From Globodera rostochiensis (lineage: Eukaryota; Nematoda; Chromadorea; Rhabditida; Heteroderidae), in assembly GCA_018350325.1 (NCBI GenBank), contig JAEVLN010000018.1:934185-998184 (forward strand): a DNA stretch of 64,000 nucleotides, in the 5' to 3' direction. Positions within the stretch are counted from its first letter, which is position 1. Each line of letters opens with the position of its first letter. Shown piece after piece: positions 20,566 through 32,115 of this stretch. The notes under the pieces are model-generated. The model did not search any database and was not told where the DNA came from. It was given only the letters and a program-made list of their open reading frames with translations. The position numbers and the translations under genes are program-made.

Positions 20566-21160
20566 CGAATATTTTATTAAGCTTTGGAGAATTAACATTT
20601 TTATTTCATGCATCAAATTATAAAAATTTACTTTTGCCCTTAAGCAAATTCACACCTTTAGGTAATCAACACTCAAATGAGACTAAATGCCCCAATTACA
20701 AATTTGCGTATTTTGTTCTAAGAAAAAGTTTCATTCGTAATTAATTAAATTTGCTGATTTAATATTCTGTTGGACCGCAACTACGGAGAAAAAAGCTCCG
20801 CCAACTTAATCATAGGCATAACATAAGAGGTAAATTTGTGTAATAATCAAAGCATTTTTGATGAATTTAATCTTTCTTTTAAATGCCGAAAAGGTTTAAA
20901 AATGTAAAAGTGGCAAACATGACCAAAATTAAAACCTGATAAATCACTCGGATGGGCCAATGCAAACGAGGCCAATTTCTGGTTGTTTTCGACTGTTTTC
21001 GAATCAAAATCAAATAACCCAAAATTAAAAAAAAATTAAATTGATTAAAATTGCTTTGATTAATACAATTCATGTTTTATATTCTGACTATGATTATGTT
21101 GCCGGAGCTTTTTTCTCCGTAATTGCGGTCTAACATAATATTAAGTCAGCAAATATTTCA
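20566..21160. repeat. Element with about 70-base inverted ends; inverted partner 63198-63800
   Basis: Left end 'gctgatttaatattctgttggaccgcaactacgg' (20753) and right end (to 21155) are inverse copies. The whole stretch, including 'gtcgaaaacaac.agaaattggcctcgtttgc', recurs in opposite orientation at 63198-63800, with homology extending outward to 20566. A MITE plus flanking DNA duplicated together is the simplest reading. Confidence 0.82.
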
Positions 21161-21400
21161 GGAAATTTTTTTTTGAACGACATAAAATGCCGGGGGAAAA
21201 ATTAAAATTCTAGAATACTTTGCTGGATTATTTTCCATTTTAAACGAAATTTTTTTACCAATTTTTTTTCTTTATGGCCGCGTTAATTTAATATAAATTT
21301 TAAATACTCTAAAAAAATGATAAATATTTTTAGAAAGAAAAAGATTATTTGTGCTGTTTTTTTTATAATTGCAAATAATTTCTACTATTATTGAAGCATA

Positions 21401-24075
21401 ATGGACTTTGTCGAATGGTCCCTCTCAAATCAAATTCCAATAATCTGCTTAAACATATGTATAAACATTCCGTCAATGGCACTTTATATTGCCGAAATTG
21501 TCACTATCGTTCGGCACAAAAAATTCCACAACTCATTCTATGCGCTTTTTATTATGCGAGCAATTCCGGTAACAAATTCAAATTGGGCGGAACCAAATTC
21601 GGATTTTTATGAAAAAATGTTTTTTTAATGAGGTCTTGATGGCATAATTAAAAGTAAGATTGTTAGCTACAAATGTTTCAGGATTTGCTGTACGTGTTGA
21701 ACTCTTTCTACTGCAATCGGCTGCCCTCCATAATCGGGTCGCTGTTGTACCCCATTTATTCACATTTCCCAAATTGGATGTTTGAAATGGCATTATTCAT
21801 TTACGGAAGCACATTCCAAGCGAATAATTTAGTCACTATTTTTATATTGTTGAATCGATTGACCGCAATCATAATGCCAATAAAACATGAAAAGGTAGGG
21901 TTTTTTATAATAATTTAAATATTGACGCTATGTCATTTGGGTTAGTCGTTTGGCACCGGTTGATTAGGCACCGGATGCCATTTTTACAAATGACATTAAT
22001 CCATTTTAACACTTAGCCAGCTACCGTAAACTTCCTAAACATTGATGAAAATATTTAACGCCTCCCATCAATCAGGGTTGCGTAGCGGGTTGTGATGCTC
22101 GAGAACTAAAATTTACCTTGACTCAAGAACCGAGACTCTCGCGTATCACTAGTAGCGGGTTTTAACCCGGAGAAGTGTTATAACTAGGGGTGCTTTCCGA
22201 CCCAATCCCCGAGCCCCAAAAAGGGGTTGTCCCCGAGGCGCTAGGACAAAATCCCTAATGAGCAAAAGCGGACTAACTCACTAATACCTAATTAGTGATT
22301 TTGTCAGCTTTTGGCTTATTAGGGATTTTGTCCGTTAGTGATTTTGTCGCGCCACGGTCCCCGATCCCTGACATTGCAACCCCGACCTTTTTTTGGGTCG
22401 GGGATCGGGGTTATTCCCCTGACCCCTAAAATTGGGTAGGTTAGTGTTATGACCATATTAAAAGCATAGAATGTATACATATGTATATGTTTGACCATAT
22501 TAAAGCATAGAAATTATACATATGTATATGTTTGACCATATTAAAAGCATAGAATGTATACATATATGTATATGTTTGACCATACTAAAAGCATAGAATG
22601 AATACATATGTATATGTTTGACCATATTAAAAGCATAGAATGTATACATATATATATGTTTGACCATATTAAAAGCATAGAATGTATACATATATATATG
22701 TTTGACCATATTAAAAGCATAGAATGTATACATATGTATATGTTTGACCATATTAAAAGCATAGAATGTATACATCGGTATGTATATGTTTTAAGATGTG
22801 GTGCAAATTTCTTCCACTTATAACAATTTTTGTTTTGTGTGTGCCAACCTTTACATGTTGGCCGAGGTTTAAATTTGATGGAATCATTCAATTGAACGAC
22901 CCAAATTCAACCACCGACCGCAATTTCATTATGACAGAAGCTGGAGATGTTAGTTTTAATTAATTGAATTAAATTCCAATATTGCTGAAACCGAGTTTCC
23001 GACTAAAATTTCATTAAGGCACCATACCTCAGCAGTATGATTTATGTTGATGCCATCTTCTCTGCCATTTTTATGGGTTTATGCGTTTTGTTAAACATTT
23101 GCACATTTGTGGCATACAAATTACATGTGAAGAAAGTTAGCGTAAACGGGAACAACTTTGACGATCTTCAGAGGAAACTGTTGATTTATGCAATGGCAAC
23201 ATTTTTTGGTCACTTGCTCGTCGCATGTCTGTATTTGGTAAATGAAAATCGTTAAAATTTAACAAAATTACAATGAAAAACAATTAATGCTGAATTCATA
23301 CTTTTTCAATAAGGCCAATGTGGAGCGAGGCTCATAAAAACTCTTATTAGAGCGGGAATGAGAATTTATAGCTTTTTCAAATTTTTATTTTTTCTTTATA
23401 GGAATTTACTGAATTTTTAAAATTCATATCTTTGTTTAAAGTTGGCCAATGCTTATAAACTTGGAGATAAAAATGGAGAAAATAAAGAGAATTTTACGCT
23501 AGAGAGTTATTTTACAAATTTGAAAAATCCAAAAAGTTATAGCCAATTTGCAAAAAAAAAAATTCAAAAATTGGGGGGGGGGGTTCTAATTTAGGGGGGG
23601 GGGGGTTGTATTTTAGGTTATACGGTAGTTTTATTTGTCTCGATTGACACTGAAAAATGTAAGATTGTCAATTTTAATACAAAAATTTATATTAATTTAA
23701 ATTTACAACAGATGCTCATTATTACTCACATCGATGAACCAAAAACAAGAGCCGTGTTGTACGTCTACAATCCATTGATTATTGACACAGGTTACAGGAA
23801 TTGACCATTGTTTTTCTTCGAGACTTGATACTAATTCTCGAACTTTCAAATTACCAACAGGTACTGTAATGCTCTCCAGCTGCTTACTGTTGTGGGCCAG
23901 CAGCACATTCCGCCAACAACTGATCAAAGACTTTTCGATCATTTGCAAAACAAATATTCAAAATAATCGTGTCGGCCCAATGGAGGGGCCCCGAAACAAC
24001 AATAATCTTCAGGCAGATGGGGGAGCTGTTGGCCATCAATTGCAGAACAGAATACAATTGACAGCAATTTTCTAA
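21401..24075 (+). CDS. Srg-superfamily receptor, copy B
   Basis: Exons 21401-21568, 21682-21894, 22796-22948, 23019-23237, 23712-23790, 23861-24075; 348 aa, same phases as copy A, no stops. Differences from A: LNICINIPSMALY in TM1, a YCNRLPSIIGSLLYPIYSHF loop, FDGIIQLNDPNSTTDRN in exon 3, and a shorter tail ending LTAIF. The first 250 bases of intron 2 and the intron 5 flanks are nearly the same as in copy F (50547-53019), so B and F are a recent pair. Intron 2 has also gained GC-rich MITE-like sequence (22185-22440) and a 42-base minisatellite, making this the longest locus of the family here. Confidence 0.86.
22450..22790. repeat. 42-base minisatellite in intron 2 of receptor B
   Basis: About eight copies of 'gaccatattaaaagcatagaa' followed by a variable (AT/CATATG) part. 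It stops a few bases before the exon 3 acceptor. Open frames in both directions are repeat artefacts of a 14-codon period. Confidence 0.92.
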
Positions 24076-24507
24076 CTTGACATAAAAAATCAATTAGTCC
24101 TGCGATCTTACAAAATTGAGTTTTTAATTAGATGATTGGAATTGAACTGTGCTTGATCAATCGGCAAAATCTCTCTTTTTTCAGCGACTTCTATTTGAGT
24201 AGTCAACTTACTAAAAACATAATGACAATGATTTTTTAATGCTCTTTGTAGCGGCTAAGTATAAAATTAAAATTACTGCGTTGTTGGGTTTTTGCCATTT
24301 GGCATTGTTGCCGTTCGAATTTTTAGTGCAATTTTATTTAAGTCATAGAATCAAAGGCATGAAAAAATTTGAGTATGCCAGGGGTCCCAATGAATTGACA
24401 TTTTAAAGATAATTTAAAATTTAACCCGATAATAATAATTAAAACAAGAAAAAATTAACGAAATTAGGTAATTTGAAAATGTGCCACGTTGGTCTCTGAG
24501 ACTCCGA

Positions 24508-24608
24508 TCAAGTGCATTTGCCGCGTTCCTTCACACTCACAGTGCAACAAGTGCGCGAACAATAATTTGCAAAATCTCCAATCTCGGTGCAAATTCCGTT
24601 CGGACACT
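24508..24608 (-). CDS. Orphan Cys-rich terminal exon
   Basis: Reading on the minus strand from an acceptor near 24607-24611, the frame is QCPNGICTEIGDFANYCSRT then CCTVSVKERGKCT and stop: six cysteines with a CC pair in about 33 residues. This looks like the last exon of a small secreted Cys-rich protein. No signal-peptide exon was found upstream (24620 onwards), where a run of about 18 G lies, so it may be a gene remnant. Confidence 0.35.
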
Positions 24609-24614
24609 GCTTTT

Positions 24615-25499
24615 TTAGTTTACAAAATTGGGGGGGGGGGGGGGGGGTTAAACCCAACTATTTTAGCGAATAGGGTAAAATAGCTTCTAAAATTTGTTGA
24701 ATTTGAAATTTTAGCTATCAACACCACTAATTGAAATATTTTGTAAACAATTCTTTTTTAAATTCTTTATAAATAGATTCCTGCGCACAATCATTTACAC
24801 ATTATCATTTTTTTAGTAAAATTCCAAAATATTTATTTACAAACTTTTAAATTATGTCCAATTCTGGCGTTTTGTTCAAACTGTGGGACTGAATTTGAAT
24901 TATTGACTAAAAAATGTGCAAAAACTGACCTAGTTCAGTCAAATTTTGCGTGAAAACCTTAAAATTCGTCATTTTTATTAATTTTTCTCTCAATTAAAAT
25001 TTAATATTTTTATTTGTTTTTGAAAATTTTATAAAAAAAAAATAAATAAAAAATTTTTTAAGGGAAAATGTCGATCTCTCGGGGTAGATTTTTGGTCAAA
25101 GAAAAAGTCATTTTTTAAGGGTGCATTTTTGGTTTGAAAAAATTTTTGAAATTTTAAAGGTACATTTTCGTTTTTATTGCATTTTTCTTAACAAATTTTC
25201 GAAAAAATGCCTAAAAATTGCATTTTTTCCAACAAAATGCTTAAAATAGGATTTATTATGAATGGCGAAATATTGATTTATTCCCAAGAATGCCAAAATA
25301 TTGATTTATATTGACTAAAAAGTCGCTCTAATTGTAAAATTTTTCGAAATGAATGCTATTTCCGTGCTTCTCTTTAAGCCTATGCCACCCTGGCTTGGGG
25401 TTCGTTATTAATGAATATTCGATATGCTTTATTCTTTTTACAATTTTAATTTAAAAATTATGTTCTGGTAAACTTTTATAATTGGCTTACAAATTAGTG
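24615..25499. other. Intergenic; fragment of the 'gtgcattttt' repeat
   Basis: 25060-25260 ('aaaatgtcgatctctcgggg', 'gtcattttttaagggtgcattttt') matches 27950-28090 and 43500-43620. Nothing else is recognised. Confidence 0.5.
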
Positions 25500-25605
25500 C
25501 TAATGAACTTTGCATTGTCACCATCGTTCGCCATAAAATGTTTCACAGCGCATTTATTCTATGCGCTTTATTGTAACGCGAGGGCAATTCCGGTAACAAA
25601 TTCAA
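25500..25605 (+). pseudogene. Relic of a receptor exon 1
   Basis: 'attgtcaccatcgttcgccataaaatgtttcacagcgcattt' to 'gggcaattccggtaac' aligns with the end of receptor exon 1 (IVTIVRHKKFHNSFYALFVMRAIP) but contains an extra four to five bases and stop codons. Confidence 0.8.
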
Positions 25606-25798
25606 AATTTTTGTATATCCAGTGACGCACAACCAATGTTGACTGTTTAGCATTACGCGCCGTGCTGCAATTAGAAAATAATGAGGAATGTAGGTTTATT
25701 ACTAATTGCTCATTAATTTAAACAAATGGTGAATGAAAGGAATGTGAAATTTCTTGGCATTGTTTGATTCGCATAATTTTAAATACTATTAACTAACA

Positions 25799-27285
25799 AT
25801 GAGTTTTGTTGATTGGTCAAACTCAGTACAAATTCCAATCACCTGCTTAACCATTTGTATAACCATTCCGTCAACGGCACTTTATATTGCCGAAATTGTC
25901 ACCATCCTTCGGCATAAAAAGTTCCACAACAACTCATTCTTTGCGCTTTTTGTTATGCGGGTAATTCCGGTAAGAAATTTTAAAAAAATTGGATTTAAAT
26001 GTTTTATAAGGACTGTAAGATTTTAAGTAGTTAAATGTTTCAGGATTTGTTGTACGTGTTGAATTCTTTCTACGGCCAACGATTGCCCTCCATAATCGGT
26101 GCCGTGCTTTACTCGATTTATTCAAAGTTCCCAAATTTGATGCTTGCAATTCCAATATTCTTTAACGGATACACATACCAAGCGAATAATTTGGTCACGG
26201 CATTTATACTGCTCAACCGACTGACCGCAATCATAATGCCATTAAAGCATGAGAAGGTCGTTTATTAGTGTTTGTAATTAATTAGTATTATTGAAGAAAA
26301 TATTAAATGTTTAAATATTAATAATTTGGATTTTTTATAGTTATGGCAAACATTTCTTCCGCTTGTAACAATTTTTGTTTATTGTGTGCCAGTATTCTCG
26401 TATTGGCCGATGTTAAAAATGAATGCAATTCTTGTATTGAATTATCCAAATTCAACGACTGACCACAGTTTTTTCATCTACGAAGCTGGAGATGTAATTA
26501 TTCTTAACAATTTCATTAAGCTTGAGCCATTTAAATTTAAAATTAATTTATTTAAGTAAATTTTTCTGACAATTGATGTTCATTAAGGCACCGTACTGCA
26601 GCTATATGTCTTTTATTAATGCCGACTTCTCTGTCATCTTTATGACTTTATGCGTTTTGTTAAACATTGGCACATTCGTGGCATACAAACAAAGTTTGAA
26701 GAGAATTGCCACAAATGGAAGCAACGATGATTTAATTGAAAGGAAATTGCTGATTTATGCGGTGACAACTTTTTTGGGGCACATGTTCGTCGCATGCCTG
26801 TATTTGGTAAATAAAAGTCATTAATATTAAAGTTAACAAAATTTAAAACAAATATAGACATATTATCAAGCTTGATTGAAATCAGATGAGCAAAAAATAA
26901 TATTTTAACATCACAGATGCCCCTTATTCCTAACTTTGTTGATCGGAAAACAAAGGCAATGTTGTTCTACATCTACTATCCACTGATTATGGACACAGGT
27001 GATAGAAACTAAAGAAATCTTCAATTCCCGATTATAATTCTTGGACGATTAATTACTAAAGGTACTGTAGTGCTCTCCAGCTGGTTTCTGTTGTGGGCCA
27101 GCAGCACACTCCGCCAACAGCTGATCAAAGATTTTTCGATCATTCGCAAAACAAATATTCAAAATAATCGTCTCGTTGCAATGGAAGGGCCTCGTAACAA
27201 TAATCATCGGCCAGTTGGAGGATCTGTTGGCCATTTGCAGACCAGATTTAGCAGTTCCGTACAACAATTGCCCACGATTTCTTGA
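25799..27285 (+). CDS. Srg-superfamily receptor, copy C
   Basis: Exons 25799-25969, 26044-26256, 26341-26493, 26588-26806, 26917-26998, 27062-27285; 353 aa. The most compact copy: no transposon in any intron. It carries one extra Asn in the FHNNSFF loop, VIP in place of AIP before intron 1, DHSFFIYEAGD at the end of exon 3, and one extra codon in exon 5. The C-terminal tail is IQNNRLVAMEGPRNNNHRPV and onwards. Upstream, the relic exon 1 at 25500 suggests that C sits beside an older dead copy. Confidence 0.87.
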
Positions 27286-27689
27286 AATTCATTTATTTGT
27301 TCTTTGATCTTCTTATTTTGAAAATTTCCGATTCGACCTCTGCTTTTTCCAGTAATAATTAATGCGAATATAAAAGTCAAATTGAAATGTTTGCGGAATC
27401 ACATTAAAAAATAATGTATCGTAATCAGTGGCTAACTTCACCGCATAACGGTTGAGTTACTCTTTTCGACAAAAAACGTCACAATTTTTCAACATGACAA
27501 TTCGCGCGTGAAAATTTAATCTGAACAAGGTTTATCTGAATCTCCGTGAATTCTTTTAAAAATTTATAAAAAAATGATTAAAAAAGTAAGAATTTAATTT
27601 TCAAAGACATTTTTCCTTTTTTAATTAATTTATTTTTTTAAATTAGTGGACAGCTTCAGTAGGAAATGCAGCAGATAGAATTCATTAAA

Positions 27690-28380
27690 CCTTATTGTCA
27701 TTACTAAAGACGAGATTTATATGAACTAAAAAACGTCAAATATGGACTAAAAACTCCCAAAATATGGACCAAAAACACCCAAAAAGTGCCAAAATATGGA
27801 CTAAAAAATGCGCTAAAACTGTCCAAATTCAGTTAATTTTTAGTGAAAACCTTTAAAATTCGTCAATCTTTAACACGTTTCTCTCTCACAATGGTAAATG
27901 TACTATACATGTTTTGGAAAAAATTTTTAACATCAAAAATAATAAATTTTTTTTTGGCAAATCTCGATCTTTTAGGGGGTGCATTTTTCTAAGACAAAAT
28001 GTCATTTTTTGGAGATGCATTTTTTTTTGGGTTGAAAAAATATTTGATTTTAAGGGTACATTTTTCGTTTTTATTGCATTTTTCTTCTACAAAAAAACAG
28101 TTTAAAAAATAAAAATCCGGGTTCTAATAATAATTTAGTTTTAAAGTGCACATGGCTCTGAATGGTTGCACCGTGAGGCGTACGTTTGTTGGCGGTTTGT
28201 TCGAGTCACTCTTTGGGCGAAAATCAAATTAAAATTGTTCCAAAAATTACGAATTATCCTTGAAAATCAGTACGCCGAGCTGAAATCAGTACATTTCTGA
28301 CAAATCAATACATTTTTAATTTGTCAGACTCGGCCTCTTAAAATCAGTTTCATTTCTGATAAGTACAGTTACGACCCCTG
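27690..28380. repeat. Decayed transposon with 'acgacccctg' end
   Basis: 27720-28110 has 'tatggactaaaaa' units and 'ttaggggtgcattttt' also found at 43500-43930; the right end 'cagttacgacccctg' (28365-28379) matches the ends of the hAT element at 55806-56236 (CAGAGGTCGTAACTG). The left end and target duplication were not found. Confidence 0.5.
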
Positions 28381-28859
28381 GTCTAATGAGAATATTAAAT
28401 AATTTTATGGCTAAAACCCAAAACTCTGTCCTTAGTCAACCGAGATTTTTAAAATCTTAATATTAATCGAAAAGCTCTGTTTTTAAAAAATTTGTGCAAG
28501 TCGATCAAATATCTTGCAACGGGTACATGCCGACTCGCCTTAGCTTCTTTTTTTTTGCTATGCTATTCAACTCGAAGAGATCTTTTGATTGATACTAATT
28601 GCAACTAATTAAGCTTAGTATAAACACAGTTAGCGCAGAGAGGTGCAAGTTTTCTAAAAGCTTTTTGCAAAAGAAAGCTAAGCTTTTAGAGTTGTTTGAA
28701 CAAAGTTAGAACAAAAAACTCGAAATATTCTGGTGACCAATTTTCCGAAAATCCTCGGTGACCAATTTTGTGGTGACCGATTTTCCGTTCACCCCGAAGA
28801 CAAGTTGAGCCGCGCAGATGTCTGACTCGCAAAAGTCGGCCAACCCATCATCCATTTAG

Positions 28860-29392
28860 ACCCGCTCAAAGCAAGCTATGCCCTGTGATCAAAAGTGCAC
28901 ACACATTTATCGACCATATCTCTGCTTCTTTGGCCATGTATTGATTGATTGCCCTGCCGATTTCTTCCCCATAAAATGCCATCAGCAGACGGCGAAGGCA
29001 CAAAGCTCCAATTCTCCCCTAAAATTGGGAGGTGGATGTTTGCCATAAACAGACAGGCCCAATGGCACACACGCACCATTTGTGGCACAAATCGTTGTCC
29101 AAAGTAGGCAATAATGTACATTCATATATATAATGTAAAATAATAAAATAAATGATGACCTTTTCCATCTTTTGCTGGGCAATCAATTGCACTTAATAGG
29201 GCCAAAATCATGCCAATGCCAAAGTCGGCTTCTCGCACAAATGCCAACACATTGTCTCGCATCCCATCCCACTTTCTTTGGTTTATTAAGGCTTTCAGCT
29301 TCCATGAAATATTTCAAAACGAAGCCACATTCCAAGCCATCGATTAAACCCCGTGTATAAAAGTAGGGTAAAATGTAGCAGAAAGCATTCAT
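28860..29392 (-). other. Possible gene remnant, function unknown
   Basis: Two stretches on the minus strand have protein-like composition: about 29310-29170 reads LKALINQRKWDGMRDNVLAF then VREADFGIGMILALLSAIDC; about 29030-28870 reads GALCLRRLLMAFYGEEIGRA then INQYMAKEAEIWSINVCALL. A 'tttatacac' stretch lies upstream near 29360. The available GT-AG pairs do not join the two in frame, so this is either a gene with an unrecognised structure or a pseudogene. I do not recognise the family. Confidence 0.25.
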
Positions 29393-29792
29393 TCAAATCC
29401 AATTTTTTTATTGTCATTACCTCAAAGTGCGCACCATTCATTCACCTCTTGGCCGTCGTGAGTTGTTGCTTGATCATTATGGCCTAGGGTTATCGGTTTC
29501 TGGGACTTAAAACCAAAAGCTAGCTCAATCGAAACCAAAATTTCATGAGTTTTTGGTTCAATTCGGTCTGAAGCCCACACCCTATTTTGGAGACGAGTTT
29601 GCCGGTAGTCGTAATTCCTCGATATTTTTTAGCCAAAAACTCAAAATTTTGATTAAAAATTCCCAGAATCTTAATATTTTCTTCAAAAATTTTACCAACA
29701 AAAAGACAAAATATTTTTATTGTAAAATAACATTTTTAAAAAAATCGAACAATCATCATTTAAAATGGCAAATCTTAGGACTTTATAAAGCC

Positions 29793-30282
29793 ATGCTGCA
29801 ATTGCTTACTCCGCTTATTTTGCTCACAATTTTGGTTGCAAATTATGAAGCTGTATCGCATGACACCATCAAAAATTTGCATGTCCAAAAAAAGGTTTCT
29901 TCAACCAGAATTTATGTGCTAAAAATCTGAAAAACTCTCGAATTTGATTTGTGACAAAAAGTCGCTCAAATTCTAAATTTTTTTGCAAAAATATGTAGTT
30001 AAATTCTATTTGTTTGGGAACAAAAAAAGGCATAAACACATATTTCAGGCTATGCCGCTCATTGAAAACGATGCAATGGTGTTAATAAATCGAATGAAAC
30101 GCTCAACCGCCGCCACCGCCGCAGGCAATGCGCTTAAAATGCCGTACAAAGCACTCAAAATTAATGCAAAACCGGCACAAAAGCAGCGCAAACCATCGCA
30201 AACAAAAGCGAAGCAAGCAAAAGCAATATATGCTGCGCTTAAAAAGAATCAGCAACCGAGAAAGACGGTAAACAAACAGTGA
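29793..30282 (+). CDS. Secreted basic peptide, family copy 1, 111 aa
   Basis: Exon 1 is 29793-29894, exon 2 is 30049-30282, phase 0 (AAG/GTTTCT donor, TATTTCAG acceptor). Signal peptide MLQLLTPLILLTILVANYEA, then a short spacer SHDTIKNLHVQKK; exon 2 has MPLIENDAMVLINRMKRS, an Ala-rich patch, MPYKALKINAKP, and a strongly basic tail (QKQRKPSQTKAKQAKAIYAA then LKKNQQPRKTVNKQ). No cysteines. MKRS could be a prohormone cleavage site. The high Lys/Arg content suggests binding to nucleic acid or membranes, or nuclear import if delivered into a host cell, which is inference only. Copy 2 begins 1.44 kb downstream and shares about 130 bases of upstream sequence. Confidence 0.68.
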
Positions 30283-30481
30283 AAAGAGGTGTGTAAAAAA
30301 AGTGTTGATGGACGGCGGACACAAAGTGATATGTACCTACCTATATTATGTTGATTAGAGTCATTTTTGGCTGTGCGTTATTCGCGTAAATGTTGTTTTA
30401 TTATTTTTACGTTAGTTGGATTTTATTTTTTAAAAATTTTTCGCTATGATTTATTTGAAATATGCGCATATTTGTTAGTAA

Positions 30482-30595
30482 TAGGGTAGAGCAAAAGCGG
30501 TTTTAAACCGGGGATACCGGTTTTCGGTTTCGGTTTTTGGGCCAAAAAAGCCGGTTTTCGGTTTTGGTTCGGTTAAACGACCGCCATCTACCCTA
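30482..30595. mobile_element. hAT MITE, 114 bases
   Basis: Starts TAGGGTAGA and ends TCTACCCTA; flanks gttagtaa and gttagtga match at 7 of 8 positions. The interior is made of 'ccggttttcggttt' blocks. Confidence 0.75.
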
Positions 30596-31105
30596 GTTAG
30601 TGACGTCAAATCAGTTGAGAAGTCCAATAATTGATCGTTTTCAAAAAAATCGGGACAAAATGTTCGAATCACGAGCACATTATATCGACTTAGGGTTGCT
30701 CTCCGAACCCTCAACATATTTTTGACCTCACTCCCGACACCCGACTTTAAAACAAAAAATATACCGTCTAAAGCTTGAATAGAATCAAACGCTCGTCGAG
30801 TTCGACTAAAAAGTGCCATTTTTATTTCTGCCCCAGAGATGGGACCAGAAACACTGGGACTATATTCGAGTCATTTCAAGTTTTATATAAATTTTAAAAT
30901 TTACAAAATTTCTCCCGCTTCCGCGGGACTCCCGCCCGTTAAAAATCAATGGGACGGGAGAAAGGCGGGAGTTCCCACTCCCGGCACTATGTACACATGC
31001 TGGTCCGACGTTGTAAGCATTGCCAAATGCCCGACAGACGCTGCGTAAGCGTCTGTGGTTGTGACAGGCGCTTACATATGACACGTTTCATTAATCATTT
31101 ACATT
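30596..31105. other. Spacer with decayed palindromic elements
   Basis: 30690-30830 begins 'tagggttgctctccgaaccc', like the element in the ODC intron. 30830-30985 has a 'gcgggactcccgcc'/'ggcgggagttccc' palindrome. No exon seen. Confidence 0.5.
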
Positions 31106-31230
31106 TTTAATATTTCTTCAAAAATTTTACCAACAAAAAGACAAAATATTTTTATTATAAAATCACAAATTTAAAAAATCAAACAATCACCAGTTTAAAT
31201 GCCAAAGAAATTTTAGGACTCTATAAAGCC

Positions 31231-31605
31231 ATGCTTCAACTGATTAGTCCGCTTATTTTGCTGACAATTTTGGTTGCAAATTATGAAGCTGTATCGCATG
31301 ACACCACCAAAAATTTGCATGCCCAAAAAAAGGTTTATATTTTAAACAAAACATTTTTATGATTCATTTTGCATCGAATATTTGAAATTAATATTTAGGC
31401 TACGATCATTGAAAACGAAGCAATGCAAGCAAATCGAATGGAAGGCCCAGCCGGTGTTAAGACTAAGCCGTACGAAGCCCTCAAAATGCGAGCATCCGAG
31501 CAAATGCCGAGTAAACCCAACAAACAGCTAAAGAAAACTAAACAAATAATAATTAAGGTTAAAAGCACTGAAATTCCGTTATCTTTATTAAACCTTTTCA
31601 AATAG
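31231..31605 (+). CDS. Secreted basic peptide, family copy 2, 102 aa
   Basis: Exons 31231-31332 and 31399-31605, same splice phase and signal peptide as copy 1 (MLQLISPLILLTILVANYEA). Exon 2 has diverged: IIENEAMQANRMEGPAGV, TKPYEALKMRASEQMPSKPN and a Lys/Ile-rich end to NLFK. The conserved core is KPY(K/E)ALK(I/M). The fast change in exon 2 compared with the leader is typical of secreted proteins under diversifying selection, though that was not tested. An ATGCCA hexamer sits about 30 bases before the start. Confidence 0.65.
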
Positions 31606-31779
31606 TTTTGGACTCGGAATCTCTGGAATATTTAATTTAAAATGCTAATTCCTATGCTTAATATCTGATTAATACGATCCTAAATTTCTGTCATTGTTTC
31701 TTTTTGCTTCCGGTCTGAATCCCCTACCCCCTCCGCCCGAATCCCCCCACAGCTAAAACTTCCCGAATCCCCTCAACGT

Positions 31780-31895
31780 CTTAAGCTAAGCCTAAGCTTG
31801 GTCTAAGCTAAGCTTAAGCTTAGGCTAGCTTAGGCTTAGGCCTAAGCCTAACAAACCCCAAGCCAAGGTGGCTTAGGCCTAAGTTAGGCTTAGTT
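31780..31895. repeat. TTAGGC-rich palindromic stretch, telomere-repeat-like
   Basis: 'agcttaggctagcttaggcttaggcctaagcctaac' and neighbours contain several TTAGGC and GCCTAA hexamers, the nematode telomere unit, in both orientations. It is degenerate, not a clean tandem array, so a palindromic MITE is an alternative. Confidence 0.5.
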
Positions 31896-31965
31896 TCACT
31901 ACGGGACTGAACCAGCCATCGTGGGGGGATTCAAACAGGTAGCTTCTTTTTGTCATTGAATATTT

Positions 31966-32061
31966 GTTAAGGCTAAACCGTACAAAGCCCTCAAAATGCG
32001 AGCAACTGAGCAAATGCCGAGTGAACCGGACAAACCGCTAAAGAAAGGCGAAGAAAATTAA
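31966..32061 (+). pseudogene. Secreted basic peptide family copy 3, 5' truncated
   Basis: Reads VKAKPYKALKMRATEQMPSE then PDKPLKKGEEN and stop, aligning with exon 2 of copy 2. The signal-peptide exon is absent; upstream is the TTAGGC-like stretch. The sequence after the stop continues like copy 1's 3' end ('cagc.a..gaaagacgg' and 'ggacac..cgcacaaagtgatat') but is split by the hAT element at 32116-33204. Confidence 0.75.
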
Positions 32062-32115
32062 AAATATGTATAATAAATTGATGCGGTTAAAAAACAGCAA
32101 AAAAAGACGGAAAAT

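Noticed and set aside
22500..22891. Repeated YTFYAFNMVKHI / FDHIKSIECIH peptides
   Set aside because: Artefact of the 42-base minisatellite within intron 2 of receptor B.
29170..29310. Cyanate hydratase-like C-terminus (LKALI...SAID)
   Set aside because: Only scattered residues agree, the conserved FGDGIMSAIDF motif is absent and the surrounding sequence does not fit.
31194..31204. ATGCCA dorsal-gland (DOG-box-like) promoter motif before basic peptide copy 2
   Set aside because: A single hexamer close to the start codon, absent in copy 1; expected by chance.
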